A stretch of 64,000 nt of DNA from Clostridiaceae bacterium. GTDB taxonomy: Bacteria > Bacillota > Clostridia > Acetivibrionales > DULL01. Below the pieces are notes generated by a model that was not told the origin of the DNA, made no database searches, and saw only the letters and a program-made list of their open reading frames with translations. The DNA lies in assembly GCA_012840395.1 (NCBI GenBank), contig DULL01000034.1:1-64000 (forward strand), given 5' to 3'. A program made the translations under genes and the position numbers. This document shows positions 25,186-34,370 of the stretch, one piece after another (position 1 is the first letter of the stretch; each line of letters opens with the position of its first letter).

Positions 25186-25275
25186 AAGCACGGGGACAGT
25201 TCTTTTGGAAGCACGGGGACGGTTCTTTTGCTTCCGCTTTTTTGGAAGCAAAAGAACCGTCCCCGTGCTCCCCCC
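25186..25275. repeat. Palindromic repeat with perfect 25-base arms, likely bidirectional terminator
   Basis: The arms 25211-25235 and 25244-25268 are perfect 25-base inverted repeats around an 8-base T-rich loop. Their sequence begins GCACGGGGACGGTTC. A partial direct copy (AAGCACGGGGACAGTTC start) lies just left at 25186-25208. It sits between convergent DUF4097 and prfA genes. GC content is far above its surroundings, and related fragments occur at 33279-33303 and, more distantly, 46727-46767, indicating a dispersed repeat family. Confidence 0.8.
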
Positions 25276-25283
25276 GTGCTTCT

Positions 25284-26363
25284 TCATTCATCATTAAAAC
25301 TTCCGCCTGCAAGCTTTTCTGCCTGATCTGACGTAATTAATGCATTGATGATTTCATCAAGATCTCCGTCAAGAATGGAGTCTATTTTGTATAAAGTTAA
25401 ACCAATTCTGTGGTCTGTAACTCTTCCCTGAGGGAAGTTATAAGTTCTTATTCTTTCGCTTCTGTCACCGGTACCAATCTGGCTTTTTCTCTCCTGGGCA
25501 ATTTCAGAATGCTTAGCTTGCTGTGCCATTTCATAAAGTTTTGATCTTAAAATTTTCATTGCTTTATCTTTGTTTTTATGCTGAGATCTTTCGTCCTGGC
25601 ATTTTACCACAATACCTGTAGGTATATGTGTAATCCTGATAGCTGAGTCGGTCTTATTTACATGCTGTCCTCCGGCTCCTCCTGCGCGGAAAGTATCTAT
25701 CTGGAGGTCTGCCGGATTTATTTCTACATCAACTTCTTCCACCTCGGGAAGGACAGCAACAGTAACAGTGGAAGTGTGGATTCTTCCTCCCGCTTCGGTA
25801 ACCGGTATTCTTTGAACCCTGTGAACTCCGCTTTCATATTTGAGCTTGCTGTAAGCACCTTTGCCATCAATGGAAAAAACTATTTCCTTAAAGCCTCCTA
25901 TTTCTGTAGGATTGGAGTCTAATACCTCTAATTTCCAGTGGCTTCGCTCTGCATACATGGAGTACATTCTGAAGAGATCCCCGGCAAACAAGGCTGCTTC
26001 ATCTCCCCCAGCTCCTCCGCGGATTTCCATTATTACACTTCTCTCATCATTAGGATCTTTGGGCATAAGGAGCAACCTTAACTCGTTAGTGATTTTTTCC
26101 AACTTCTTCTTTCCTTCTTCAAGCTCCATTTCCGCCAGTTCATGAAACTCCTTATCTTCTTTGTTCTCAAGGAGTTCCCTGGCATCCTGGATATCTTTAT
26201 TTACCTTTTTGTACTCTCTGTATTTGGTAACTATTTCTTCAAGCTCAGAAAATTCTTTCATTAATTTTTTATATTCATCCTGATTCTCTATTACTAAAGG
26301 ATCACTTAACTTGTGACTTATTTCTTCATATCTGTTTTCTGCAGCATCAAGCTTGTCAAACAT
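25284..26363 (-). CDS. prfA: Peptide chain release factor 1
   Basis: Reads UAA and UAG stop codons and triggers peptide release. 359 residues. The codon-recognition tripeptide is PVT (187-189), the RF1 type rather than the RF2 SPF, and the catalytic GGQ is at 231-233. GAGGTG precedes the ATG. In Bacillus it is near the ywlC (Sua5), ywlE and upp genes, which also follow here although ZIP intervenes. The usual methyltransferase gene prmC is not adjacent. Confidence 0.95.
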   Translation of the reverse strand: MFDKLDAAENRYEEISHKLSDPLVIENQDEYKKLMKEFSELEEIVTKYREYKKVNKDIQDARELLENKEDKEFHELAEMELEEGKKKLEKITNELRLLLMPKDPNDERSVIMEIRGGAGGDEAALFAGDLFRMYSMYAERSHWKLEVLDSNPTEIGGFKEIVFSIDGKGAYSKLKYESGVHRVQRIPVTEAGGRIHTSTVTVAVLPEVEEVDVEINPADLQIDTFRAGGAGGQHVNKTDSAIRITHIPTGIVVKCQDERSQHKNKDKAMKILRSKLYEMAQQAKHSEIAQERKSQIGTGDRSERIRTYNFPQGRVTDHRIGLTLYKIDSILDGDLDEIINALITSDQAEKLAGGSFNDE

Positions 26364-26556
26364 TATTACACCTCAAATTCATAAATTATAAATTAATAAT
26401 ATAATAAAATAATATACATGGTTATTTTGGCGATTATCGAAGATATTATAGCATAAAACATTTTTGTTATCTATAAAACTAATATTATCTCTTCTTTTTG
26501 AATACTCATAACAATAGCAATATTAACTTCTGTATCATTTAGCCAGGTGATGTCTT

Positions 26557-27300
26557 TTGGAACATCTTATAAGAGTTACTGTTTATGGGTTGATTTCAGG
26601 TATAATAGGCACGGGGCTTGGTGGAATAATTGCGTTCTTTATAGGTAATGCCAGCAACCGCATACTGAGCTTTATTATTGAATTTTCAGCAGGAATAATG
26701 ACTTCGGTGGTATGTTTTGAACTTATTCCTGAGGCCTTTGATCTTGGAGGAGTATATCCTGTTTTTATTGGATTGGTTTCAGGTGTAGCTGCTATTATAT
26801 TAATTGAAGATTTTATTAAAAAATCTGACCTTATGGCAGGAAAATATAAGAATAGCAGTTTGTTGAAGGCTGGAATGCTAATGGCTATAGGAATAGCATT
26901 ACATAACCTCCCTGAAGGATTCGCAGTGGGATCGGGATTTGAAGCTTCTACAAGGCTGGGATTTACAATAACAGGTGTAATTGTTATCCATGATATCCCG
27001 GAAGGAATTGCCATGGCTGTTCCAATGAGAGCAGGAGGAGTTTCAAAATTAAAAACTTTTGTCTACACTCTTTTGTCTGGAGTACCAATGGGAATTGGGG
27101 CTTTTATAGGGGCTGCGTTAGGGAATATATCCAGCCATATGATTGCAGCCTGTCTCAGTTTTGCAGGAGGAGCTATGCTTTATATTGTTTTGGGAGAAAT
27201 GATACCTGAGTCAAAAAGAATTTATTTAGGAAGACTATCTTCGGTTGGGAACATTATTGGCATAATTTGTGGTATAATAATTTCAAAATATAACAGTTGA
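26557..27300 (+). CDS. ZIP family metal transporter
   Basis: A 247-residue membrane protein with about eight hydrophobic helices. HNLPEGFAVG (about residue 113) and HDIPEGIAM (about 147) are the ZIP metal-binding motifs in the central helices, which carry zinc or other divalent cations into the cytosol. A TTG start with AGGTGATG upstream gives this length; no better ATG is present. It is divergent from prfA and stands in front of Sua5. Metal specificity is unresolved. Confidence 0.8.
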   Translation: MEHLIRVTVYGLISGIIGTGLGGIIAFFIGNASNRILSFIIEFSAGIMTSVVCFELIPEAFDLGGVYPVFIGLVSGVAAIILIEDFIKKSDLMAGKYKNSSLLKAGMLMAIGIALHNLPEGFAVGSGFEASTRLGFTITGVIVIHDIPEGIAMAVPMRAGGVSKLKTFVYTLLSGVPMGIGAFIGAALGNISSHMIAACLSFAGGAMLYIVLGEMIPESKRIYLGRLSSVGNIIGIICGIIISKYNS

Positions 27301-27404
27301 TTTGACATATACTATGTATACTGATTGCATAATATTTGTAATTTAATATATTTGCATCTGGAGAATATGTAATTGCGAAATTTATGTTTTTTGAGGCAAC
27401 CAAG

Positions 27405-28493
27405 ATGAAAACAGAAATAATAAAACTCTATGCTGACAATATTGATATGGACAAGCTAAGATATGCTGCACAGGTCATACGGGATGGAGGACTTGTAGCT
27501 TTTCCTACAGAAACTGTTTACGGTTTGGGAGCAAATGCACTAAATGAAGAAGCGGTAAGAAAAACTTTTGAAGTAAAAGGAAGGCCGCCAGACAACCCTC
27601 TTATTGCACACATAGCGTGTAAGGATGATATAAAGATAGTATCCAAGGTTGCTTTGGAAGGATATGTTAAAAAATTAACAGACGAGTTCTGGCCGGGCCC
27701 TTTAACTCTTATAATGGAGAAAACGGACAGAGTACCCTACATAACTACAGCAGGTTTGGACACAGTTGCGGTAAGAATGCCTTCCCATCCGGTTGCCATG
27801 GCTTTAATCAAAGAGTCCGGAGTACCTATAAGTGCTCCAAGCGCAAACTCTTCAGGTAAGCCTAGTCCCACAAGAGCAGAACATGTAATAAAGGATTTGT
27901 CGGGGAAAATTGATGTAATAATAGATTCTGGAGAAACAACAGTTGGTCTTGAATCTACGGTGCTGGACATAACCACCTGGCCGCCTGTGATACTTCGGCC
28001 TGGTGGAATAACACCTTCACAGCTTTCAAGGGTATTGGGAACAGTAGAGATAGATCCAGCGATAACGGCAAAGGGAAGCGGGAATACTAATTATACTCCC
28101 AAATCTCCCGGTTTAAAATATAAGCATTATTCTCCTGAAGCAGAAGTAATCGTTATTGAAGGAAGACCTTCAGCTGTAGCTGGGGAAATTATCAGGATGG
28201 CAAAGCATTATATTGAAAAAGGTTTAAAAGTTGGAATTATGGCCACTGAACAGACTAAAAATTTCTATTATGACGACGACATAATTTGCCAAAATACTGA
28301 AATTATTTTACTTGGAGACAGGGAAAAACCCGAAACTATAGCTGCAAATTTATTCCGGGCTTTAAGGGAGTTTGATAACCGCAGGGTAAAAGTAGTACTT
28401 GCAGAAGCTGTTGAAAGCACAGGAATAGGACTTGCAATAATGAATAGATTAAATAAGGCAGCAGGTTATAATATTATTAATGTAGGGTGGTAA
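27405..28493 (+). CDS. ywlC: L-threonylcarbamoyladenylate synthase (Sua5/YwlC)
   Basis: Makes threonylcarbamoyl-AMP for the t6A37 modification of ANN-decoding tRNAs. The N-terminal YrdC domain (about 15-205) shows GGLVAFPTETVYGLGANA, KGRPPDNPLIAH, and SAPSANSSGKPSPT. A linker GxTxxNYTPKSPGLKYKHYSP (about 225-250) and a C-terminal Sua5 domain follow, so this is the long Sua5 form. ATG 27405 with GAGG 8 bases upstream is favoured over ATG 27384. The phosphatase gene starts 2 bases after its stop. Confidence 0.88.
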   Translation: MKTEIIKLYADNIDMDKLRYAAQVIRDGGLVAFPTETVYGLGANALNEEAVRKTFEVKGRPPDNPLIAHIACKDDIKIVSKVALEGYVKKLTDEFWPGPLTLIMEKTDRVPYITTAGLDTVAVRMPSHPVAMALIKESGVPISAPSANSSGKPSPTRAEHVIKDLSGKIDVIIDSGETTVGLESTVLDITTWPPVILRPGGITPSQLSRVLGTVEIDPAITAKGSGNTNYTPKSPGLKYKHYSPEAEVIVIEGRPSAVAGEIIRMAKHYIEKGLKVGIMATEQTKNFYYDDDIICQNTEIILLGDREKPETIAANLFRALREFDNRRVKVVLAEAVESTGIGLAIMNRLNKAAGYNIINVGW

Positions 28494-28495
28494 GA

Positions 28496-29002
28496 ATGAA
28501 AAAAATATTGTTTGTCTGTACAGGTAATACTTGCAGAAGTCCTATGGCTCAGGAATTTTTTAATGATATTGTACAAAAGAGTCATGATCTTGAAAATAGT
28601 TTTTCTGCAATATCAGCAGGAATAGCTGCTTTTGAGGGTGCACCTGCAAGCACTAATGCCATAAAAGTTTTACAGGAAGAATGGGATATTGATCTGAGCA
28701 AACATGGTGCCACATTAATAAACCGTGACATTATATCAGACGCATATTTAGTACTTACAATGTCCAGTGAACATAAAGATTATTTACTCTATAAATATCC
28801 GGAATTCGAAAATAAAATATTTACCTTGAAAGAATTTGTCTATGATAATATAATAAATAAGAATAAATTTGAATATGATTACAACCTGAATATTAGTGAT
28901 CCCTTTGGCAAGTCTATTGATGAGTATAAAAAATGTGCGGTAGAAATAAAAGAAGCTGTTGAAAAGCTGATTTCTATCCTAAAAACTAGTAGTTTTAGCT
29001 GA
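28496..29002 (+). CDS. ywlE: Low-molecular-weight protein arginine/tyrosine phosphatase (YwlE-like)
   Basis: Cytosolic phosphatase whose Bacillus counterpart YwlE removes phosphoarginine marks. The P-loop CTGNTCRS has nucleophile C8 and R14, and the Thr after C matches the arginine-phosphatase type rather than the usual Leu/Ile of tyrosine phosphatases. The acid loop SDPFGKS holds the general acid Asp near residue 139. ATG 28496 follows a GGTGG site. It continues the ywlC-ywlE-rpiB-upp order. Confidence 0.75.
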   Translation: MKKILFVCTGNTCRSPMAQEFFNDIVQKSHDLENSFSAISAGIAAFEGAPASTNAIKVLQEEWDIDLSKHGATLINRDIISDAYLVLTMSSEHKDYLLYKYPEFENKIFTLKEFVYDNIINKNKFEYDYNLNISDPFGKSIDEYKKCAVEIKEAVEKLISILKTSSFS

Positions 29003-29089
29003 CAGGTTAATCCAAATAATAATCAAAATCAGCAAATTTTTTTGACATTATTCTACTGTTACTATAGAATATTTTTGGAGGAGAAGACT

Positions 29090-29548
29090 ATGATAGCTAT
29101 TGGCAGTGACCATGCAGGTTACAGGTTAAAAACAGAGATTATAAAGTATTTAAAAGAGAATAATTACGAAGTTAAAGATTTTGGAACCAATGATGATTGT
29201 TGTTCGGTGGACTATCCCGATTTTGGAGAGATGGTTGCTAAAGCTGTAAGCAGCGGAGAGTGTGAAAAGGGAATAATTATATGTGGGACAGGTATAGGCA
29301 TATCAATTACTGCTAACAAGGTTCCCGGTATCAGAGCTGCTCTCTGCACTGATACATATATGGCAAAAATGAGCCGTGAACACAATGATGCAAATATCCT
29401 TGCTTTAGGAGAAAGGGTTATTGGTGTTGGCGTTGCCTTGGATATTGTCGAAGCCTGGCTAAAGACAGAGTTTCAAGGTGGAAGACATCAAAGAAGAATT
29501 GATAAGATGACGGCTATTGATAGAAAATATTCCAGAACAGGAGAATAA
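29090..29548 (+). CDS. rpiB: Ribose-5-phosphate isomerase B
   Basis: Interconverts ribulose-5-phosphate and ribose-5-phosphate. From ATG 29090 (GGAGGAG upstream) it has 152 residues, the RpiB norm. SDHAGYRLK (6-14), catalytic C65 in [11 protein letters not shown], and [10 protein letters not shown] (98-107) are diagnostic. The upp start follows its stop by 4 bases. Confidence 0.92.
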   Translation: MIAIGSDHAGYRLKTEIIKYLKENNYEVKDFGTNDDCCSVDYPDFGEMVAKAVSSGECEKGIIICGTGIGISITANKVPGIRAALCTDTYMAKMSREHNDANILALGERVIGVGVALDIVEAWLKTEFQGGRHQRRIDKMTAIDRKYSRTGE

Positions 29549-29552
29549 AATT

Positions 29553-30182
29553 ATGAAGAATGTTTTCGTATTTGATCATCCTTTAATACAACATAAAGTA
29601 TCTTTGCTCAGAGATAAAAATACAAATACAAAAGAGTTCAGAGAACTGGTTGCTGAAGTATCTATGCTTATGGGCTATGAAGTAACACGTGATTTACCTT
29701 TAAAAGAGATAGAGGTTGAAACACCTGTTGGTATTGCTAAAACAAAAGTAATATCAGGGAAAAAACTGGGCCTGGTGCCTGTATTAAGAGCCGGCCTGGG
29801 TATGGTAAGCGGCATGCTTGACTTGGTTCCAATGGCAAAGGTTGGACATATAGGACTTTATAGGGATCCTGAAACTCTACAACCTGTAGAGTATTATTGT
29901 AAGCTCCCCACTGATGTTGAGGAAAGAGACATAGTAGTTTTAGATCCAATGCTTGCAACAGGTGGTTCCGCTTCAGCTGCAATAAGCTTCCTGAAAAAAA
30001 GAGGAGTGAAAAACATTAAGCTCATGTGCATTATTGCTGCTAATGCGGGTATAGAAAGAATTAATAAAGATCATCCTGACGTAGCAATATATTGTGCTGC
30101 TGTTGATAAAGAGTTAAATGATCATGCTTATATAGTACCGGGACTCGGAGATGCAGGAGACAGGCTTTTTGGCACAAAATAG
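29553..30182 (+). CDS. upp: Uracil phosphoribosyltransferase
   Basis: Salvages uracil to UMP with PRPP. From ATG 29553 (AGGAG upstream, within the end of rpiB) it has 209 residues. PRPP-loop [13 protein letters not shown] and the C-terminal [17 protein letters not shown] are characteristic. Feeds pyrimidine nucleotides along with the adjacent dCMP deaminase. Confidence 0.95.
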   Translation: MKNVFVFDHPLIQHKVSLLRDKNTNTKEFRELVAEVSMLMGYEVTRDLPLKEIEVETPVGIAKTKVISGKKLGLVPVLRAGLGMVSGMLDLVPMAKVGHIGLYRDPETLQPVEYYCKLPTDVEERDIVVLDPMLATGGSASAAISFLKKRGVKNIKLMCIIAANAGIERINKDHPDVAIYCAAVDKELNDHAYIVPGLGDAGDRLFGTK

Positions 30183-30212
30183 ATTTCGGTAATTTACACT
30201 GGGGGAAAATGT

Positions 30213-30650
30213 ATGAGGCCTTCATGGGATGAATACTTTATGGAGATTGTTGAAATAGTTAAGACACGCTCAACTTGTTTAAGACGACAGGTAGGTGCCA
30301 TAATAGTAAAGGATAAACGAATTCTTGCCAGTGGATATAACGGGGCTCCGGTTGGATGTAAGCATTGTTCAGAGGTTGGTTGTATTAGAGAAAAATTACA
30401 GGTACCCTCCGGTCAAAGACATGAGCTTTGCAGGGCAACACATGCTGAACAAAATGCAATTGTTCAGGCTGCCTATTCAGGAACCAGCGTTAAGGGAGGC
30501 ATAATGTACATAACTCATCAACCCTGCGTTATGTGTGCGAAAATGATAATTAATGCAGGCATAAGTAAAATTGTATTCAAGGGTGAATATCCTGATGAGT
30601 TAGCAATGAGCCTTTTACAAGAAGCTGGTGTCAGGGTAGTTAAAGTGTAG
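30213..30650 (+). CDS. dCMP deaminase (ComEB family)
   Basis: Zinc enzyme that converts dCMP to dUMP for thymidylate synthesis. 145 residues. HAEQNAI (zinc His and catalytic Glu) and PCVMCAK (two zinc Cys) form the active site. The extra CKHCSEVGC segment is typical of the family. The first ATG is preceded by GGGGG. Co-transcription with upp is likely (30-base gap). Confidence 0.88.
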   Translation: MRPSWDEYFMEIVEIVKTRSTCLRRQVGAIIVKDKRILASGYNGAPVGCKHCSEVGCIREKLQVPSGQRHELCRATHAEQNAIVQAAYSGTSVKGGIMYITHQPCVMCAKMIINAGISKIVFKGEYPDELAMSLLQEAGVRVVKV

Positions 30651-30672
30651 TTGTATGCAATAATGTTTAACG

Positions 30673-30713
30673 GGGTATAATGTATACTAAAAATGTATAC
30701 TAAAAGTATACCC
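30673..30713 (+). repeat. Inverted repeat enclosing a tandem 13-14-base repeat
   Basis: GGGTATA (30673-30679) and TATACCC (30707-30713) enclose two adjacent copies of AATGTATACTAAAA (30679-30692 and 30692-30705). The following TTTACTTTAC is T-rich. It lies between the dCMP deaminase and the TagO-like gene and may be a terminator/attenuator. Confidence 0.45.
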
Positions 30714-30741
30714 TTTACTTTACAAAAGAAGGTGCTTTAAT

Positions 30742-31941
30742 TTGTATATAGAGTATTTAATTTCTATTATTCTTGCATTTATAGTATCTTTTTCAGCTAC
30801 ACCTGTAGCTAAAAAGATTGCTTTTAAAATAGGTGCGGTTGATTATCCCAAAGATGCCAGACGCATTCATAATAAACCAATTGCGCTTTTTGGTGGCGCT
30901 GCAATTATAACTGGTTTTTTAATAACTATTTTTTATAACTTAATAGTAGAGACTGATATTTTTATACCTGACCGCAGACTTTGGGGACTGCTGGCGGGTG
31001 TTGTTATTATAGTTATAATGGGCATTATTGATGACATAAAACATATTGGAGCAAAAACAAAATTACTGTTCCAGATTCTTGCAGCTATAACTGTTGTTTT
31101 GATATCCGATACAAAAATTTCCGTATTTACAAATCCTTTTTCAGAACAGGGCTATATAGAATTAAGTGATTATATTTCTTATCCTTTAACAATATTGTGG
31201 ATAGTAGGGATAACCAATGCTATTAATCTGATTGACGGGCTTGACGGGCTGGCAGCAGGAGTATCCTCAATATCTTCGTTGTCACTGTTTTTCGTTTCTG
31301 TTCTTGGTGTATCTTTGGAACCAGGGCATAACATATCCATATTAACTGCTGCTCTTGCAGGTGCTACCCTGGGATTCTTGCCCTTTAACTTCAACCCTGC
31401 TAAAATATTCATGGGTGAGACAGGTTCAGCTTTTCTCGGATTTACTCTTGGTGTAATATCCATACAGGGTATGCTTAAATCCTATGCTACCATATCTATA
31501 GTAATACCTCTTCTGGTCCTCGGTCTTCCTATATTTGATACTGCTTTGGCAATAATAAGACGGCTGATTAACGGAAAACCGGTTATGACTGCGGACAGGG
31601 GACATCTGCATCATAAATTGATAGATATGGGGCTGAGCCAGAAACAGTCGGTAATGATTTTGTATCTTGCAAGCGCTGCTCTGGGTTTAGGTGCTATAGT
31701 ACTTGCAAATAAAGGTGCTCTAAGTGCTGTAATTCTTCTTATTACCATATCGGCATTTGTGATTGGCGGAGCCCGGTATATGAGTGAAATTTCAAACGAT
31801 GTTTATGAGGAAAACAATAAGGATCAAAAAGGTTCTGCCAGCAATGAAAGGTTAAGAGAAAAGCTTATTGACAAAGTTGATCAGAATAAAAACACTTCAA
31901 AGATAGTTATTAAAGATATGAAGAAGCTTGAGAATCCTTAA
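30742..31941 (+). CDS. tagO: Undecaprenyl-phosphate GlcNAc-1-phosphate transferase (TagO/WecA family)
   Basis: Polytopic membrane enzyme that starts teichoic acid or surface polysaccharide synthesis by linking GlcNAc-1-P to undecaprenyl phosphate. 399 residues, about 10-11 helices. GIIDDIKHIGAKTK, NLIDGLDGLAAG and MGETGSAFLGF are the catalytic aspartate and substrate motifs; GHLHHKLID is the WecA-type histidine motif, absent in MraY. The C-terminal 55 residues are hydrophilic. The start is TTG with GAAGGTG upstream. The UDP-GlcNAc epimerase that follows supports a teichoic-acid role. Confidence 0.85.
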   Translation: MYIEYLISIILAFIVSFSATPVAKKIAFKIGAVDYPKDARRIHNKPIALFGGAAIITGFLITIFYNLIVETDIFIPDRRLWGLLAGVVIIVIMGIIDDIKHIGAKTKLLFQILAAITVVLISDTKISVFTNPFSEQGYIELSDYISYPLTILWIVGITNAINLIDGLDGLAAGVSSISSLSLFFVSVLGVSLEPGHNISILTAALAGATLGFLPFNFNPAKIFMGETGSAFLGFTLGVISIQGMLKSYATISIVIPLLVLGLPIFDTALAIIRRLINGKPVMTADRGHLHHKLIDMGLSQKQSVMILYLASAALGLGAIVLANKGALSAVILLITISAFVIGGARYMSEISNDVYEENNKDQKGSASNERLREKLIDKVDQNKNTSKIVIKDMKKLENP

Positions 31942-32049
31942 ATGAGAATAATATACAATGTTAAAATATATTTAATGCGCTTAATATCTTAATACAATGT
32001 TAAGTCATAAATAATTTAGAAAAAATTATATTATTTTAGGAGCAGAAAA

Positions 32050-33201
32050 TTGAAGAAGATTAAAGTTATGACAATATTCGGCACCAGGCCTGATGCTGTT
32101 AAAATGGCACCCTTGGTGAAGGAAATAGGTAAACATGACCAAATAGAATCTGTTGTATGCGTAACGGCCCAACATAGAAGCATGCTGGACCAGGTACTAA
32201 ACATATTCAGGATAGATCCTCAGTTTGACTTAAATATTATGCAGGAAAGGCAATCCTTAGAGTACATAACTATCAAGGCTCTTGAGGGTTTGAGCAAAGT
32301 CCTTGAAGAAACAAAACCTGATATAGTGCTTGTTCATGGAGACACATCCACGTGTTTTGTAGCAAGTCTTGCAGCTTTTTATAAGAAGATAGAAATTGGC
32401 CACGTAGAAGCAGGGTTAAGAACTTTTGATAAATATTTTCCATTTCCTGAAGAAATGAACAGAAGGCTGGCAGGTGTATTATCAGACTTACATTTTGCTC
32501 CTACTCTTTCAAATAAGAAAAACCTTATTAATGAAGGAATAAAAGAAGACAAAATATTTATTACGGGAAATACTGTTATAGATGCTTTAAAAACTACTGT
32601 AAGAAAAGACTATATCTTTCAGAATGCTACTCTCCAAAAAATTGATTTTTCTAAATCCCGTATTTTAACTGTTACAGCCCACCGAAGAGAAAATCTTGGT
32701 GAGCCTTTGGTTAACATTTGCAAAGCACTCTATGACCTGGCGGAGAAATATGACGATGTGGAAATAGTATATGCTGTTCACTTAAATCCAGCAGTACAGG
32801 AAACCGCAAGGAGTATTCTTGGATCTCACAGAAGAGTTCATTTAATAGATCCTCTTGATCTGGAAGATATGCATAACCTGATGGACAGGTCCTACTTTAT
32901 ATTAACTGATTCCGGTGGTATTCAGGAAGAAGCCCCGGCTCTTGGGAAACCTGTATTGGTGCTCAGAAATGAAACTGAGAGGCCGGAGGCTGTGGAGAGA
33001 GGTACGGTAAAATTAGCAGGTACCAACCGTGAAAAGATTTTCAATATGGCCTGCCAACTGCTGGAAGATGAAAATGAATATAACAAAATGGCAAGGGCAA
33101 TTAACCCATACGGTGATGGAAGAGCCTCAGAACGTATAGTTAATGCCTTGCTTTATAGATTTGGAATAATTGATAAAAGACCTGAGGATTTTGTTTCGTG
33201 A
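32050..33201 (+). CDS. wecB: UDP-N-acetylglucosamine 2-epimerase (non-hydrolysing)
   Basis: Produces UDP-ManNAc, the linkage-unit sugar of wall teichoic acids (MnaA in Bacillus). 383 residues. FGTRPDAVKMAPL, HGDTSTCFVASLAAF, HVEAGLRT, FPEEMNRRL, VTAHRREN and DSGGIQEEAP are conserved sites. The start is TTG with AGGAG upstream. With tagO before it, it forms a short envelope-precursor unit. Confidence 0.92.
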   Translation: MKKIKVMTIFGTRPDAVKMAPLVKEIGKHDQIESVVCVTAQHRSMLDQVLNIFRIDPQFDLNIMQERQSLEYITIKALEGLSKVLEETKPDIVLVHGDTSTCFVASLAAFYKKIEIGHVEAGLRTFDKYFPFPEEMNRRLAGVLSDLHFAPTLSNKKNLINEGIKEDKIFITGNTVIDALKTTVRKDYIFQNATLQKIDFSKSRILTVTAHRRENLGEPLVNICKALYDLAEKYDDVEIVYAVHLNPAVQETARSILGSHRRVHLIDPLDLEDMHNLMDRSYFILTDSGGIQEEAPALGKPVLVLRNETERPEAVERGTVKLAGTNREKIFNMACQLLEDENEYNKMARAINPYGDGRASERIVNALLYRFGIIDKRPEDFVS

Positions 33202-33278
33202 AGGTTTTTATTTAACCAGAACTTTAAACCAAAGGATAAAAGGCTTTTAATGACAAAGCAATGCTTCGTGGATTCTAT

Positions 33279-33303
33279 GCAAAGAAGAACAGTCCCTGTG
33301 CTT
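33279..33303 (-). repeat. Degenerate fragment of the GCACGGGGACGGTTC repeat family
   Basis: Read on the minus strand this is AAGCACAGGGACTGTTC and onward, differing at only a few positions from the direct copy at 25186-25208. It lies between convergent wecB and recR. One arm only is preserved, so it is probably a decayed copy. Confidence 0.5.
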
Positions 33304-33309
33304 TCATCA

Positions 33310-33912
33310 TTATATCTCTCTTCTGCCTTCCAGGGCTTTGGCCAATGTAATCTCATCAGCATATTCAAGATCGCCGCCAACAGGTATGCCATGGGCGATT
33401 CTTGTAGTTTTTATTCCAAGGGGTTTGAGAAGCTTTGATATATACATTGCAGTTGCCTCACCCTCGATATTTGGGTTTGTTGCCAGAATAACCTCTTTTA
33501 CATTTGGATTATCTTTAAGCCTTAAGAGCAGCTCTTTTATTTTTATATCTTCAGGACCAATTCCTGCCATAGGTGAAATTGCTCCATGCAGCACATGATA
33601 TAGCCCTTTAAATTCCCTGGTGCGTTCCATAGCTACAACATCCCTTGGGTCCTCAACCACACAAATAACTGACGGATCTCTTTTTTTATTACTGCATATA
33701 CTGCATATGTCAGAGTCCGTCAGGTTACAGCACACGGAACAGTATTTCGTTTTAATTTTTGCTTCCCTTATTGCATTTGATAGACTTAAAGCTCTTTCCT
33801 CCGAAAGATTCAGAATATGAAAAGCCAGCCTCTGAGCGGTCTTGTGCCCGATTCCGGGCAGCTTTTCAAATTCTTCAATGAGCTTGGCAACAGGAGATGC
33901 ATAAAAATCCAT
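33310..33912 (-). CDS. recR: Recombination mediator RecR
   Basis: Acts with RecF/RecO to load RecA on gapped DNA. 200 residues: an N-terminal helix-hairpin-helix ([15 protein letters not shown], about 18-32), a four-cysteine zinc finger ([16 protein letters not shown] region, about 57-72) and a Toprim domain ([10 protein letters not shown], about 81-90). Last in the dnaX-ybaB-recR block, the standard arrangement. Confidence 0.95.
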   Translation of the reverse strand: MDFYASPVAKLIEEFEKLPGIGHKTAQRLAFHILNLSEERALSLSNAIREAKIKTKYCSVCCNLTDSDICSICSNKKRDPSVICVVEDPRDVVAMERTREFKGLYHVLHGAISPMAGIGPEDIKIKELLLRLKDNPNVKEVILATNPNIEGEATAMYISKLLKPLGIKTTRIAHGIPVGGDLEYADEITLAKALEGRREI

Positions 33913-33939
33913 ATGTGATAACCGCCATTCTATAATTAT

Positions 33940-34284
33940 CTAAAACATGCCAGGCAGGTTTCCTAATCCGCCTGTGATTTTACTCATTTCTGAGTTTGCC
34001 AGTTCATCAGCTTTTCTTAATGCTTCATTTACTGCAGCAAGGATAAGGTCCTGCAGCATTTCAACATCTTCAGGATCGACAACTTCAGGTTTTATTGCGA
34101 TCTCTTTGATTTCTTTCTTACCTGTTGCAACTACTGTTACAGCACCGCCGCCTGCAGTTACTTCTACAGTTTTATTCTCCAATTCTTCCTGAAGTCTGGC
34201 CATATCTTTTTGCATTTTTTGTGCCTGTTTCATTAACTGATTAATATTTCCTCCGCCAAAACCGGAGAATCCGCCTCGTGCCAT
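33940..34284 (-). CDS. ybaB: Nucleoid-associated protein YbaB/EbfC
   Basis: Small dimeric DNA-binding protein. From ATG 34284, with AGGAGG upstream, it has 114 residues; the longer frame to 34350 has no such site. The Gly-rich head ([12 protein letters not shown]), the coiled helix [20 protein letters not shown] and the C-terminal [10 protein letters not shown] are typical. Lies between dnaX and recR. Confidence 0.92.
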   Translation of the reverse strand: MARGGFSGFGGGNINQLMKQAQKMQKDMARLQEELENKTVEVTAGGGAVTVVATGKKEIKEIAIKPEVVDPEDVEMLQDLILAAVNEALRKADELANSEMSKITGGLGNLPGMF

Positions 34285-34370
34285 TATACTACCTCCTGAT
34301 AATGAATAAATCAACAACAATATTATATGCAATGGAACAATTATATTCAAGAATGTATTACATTATGTCC

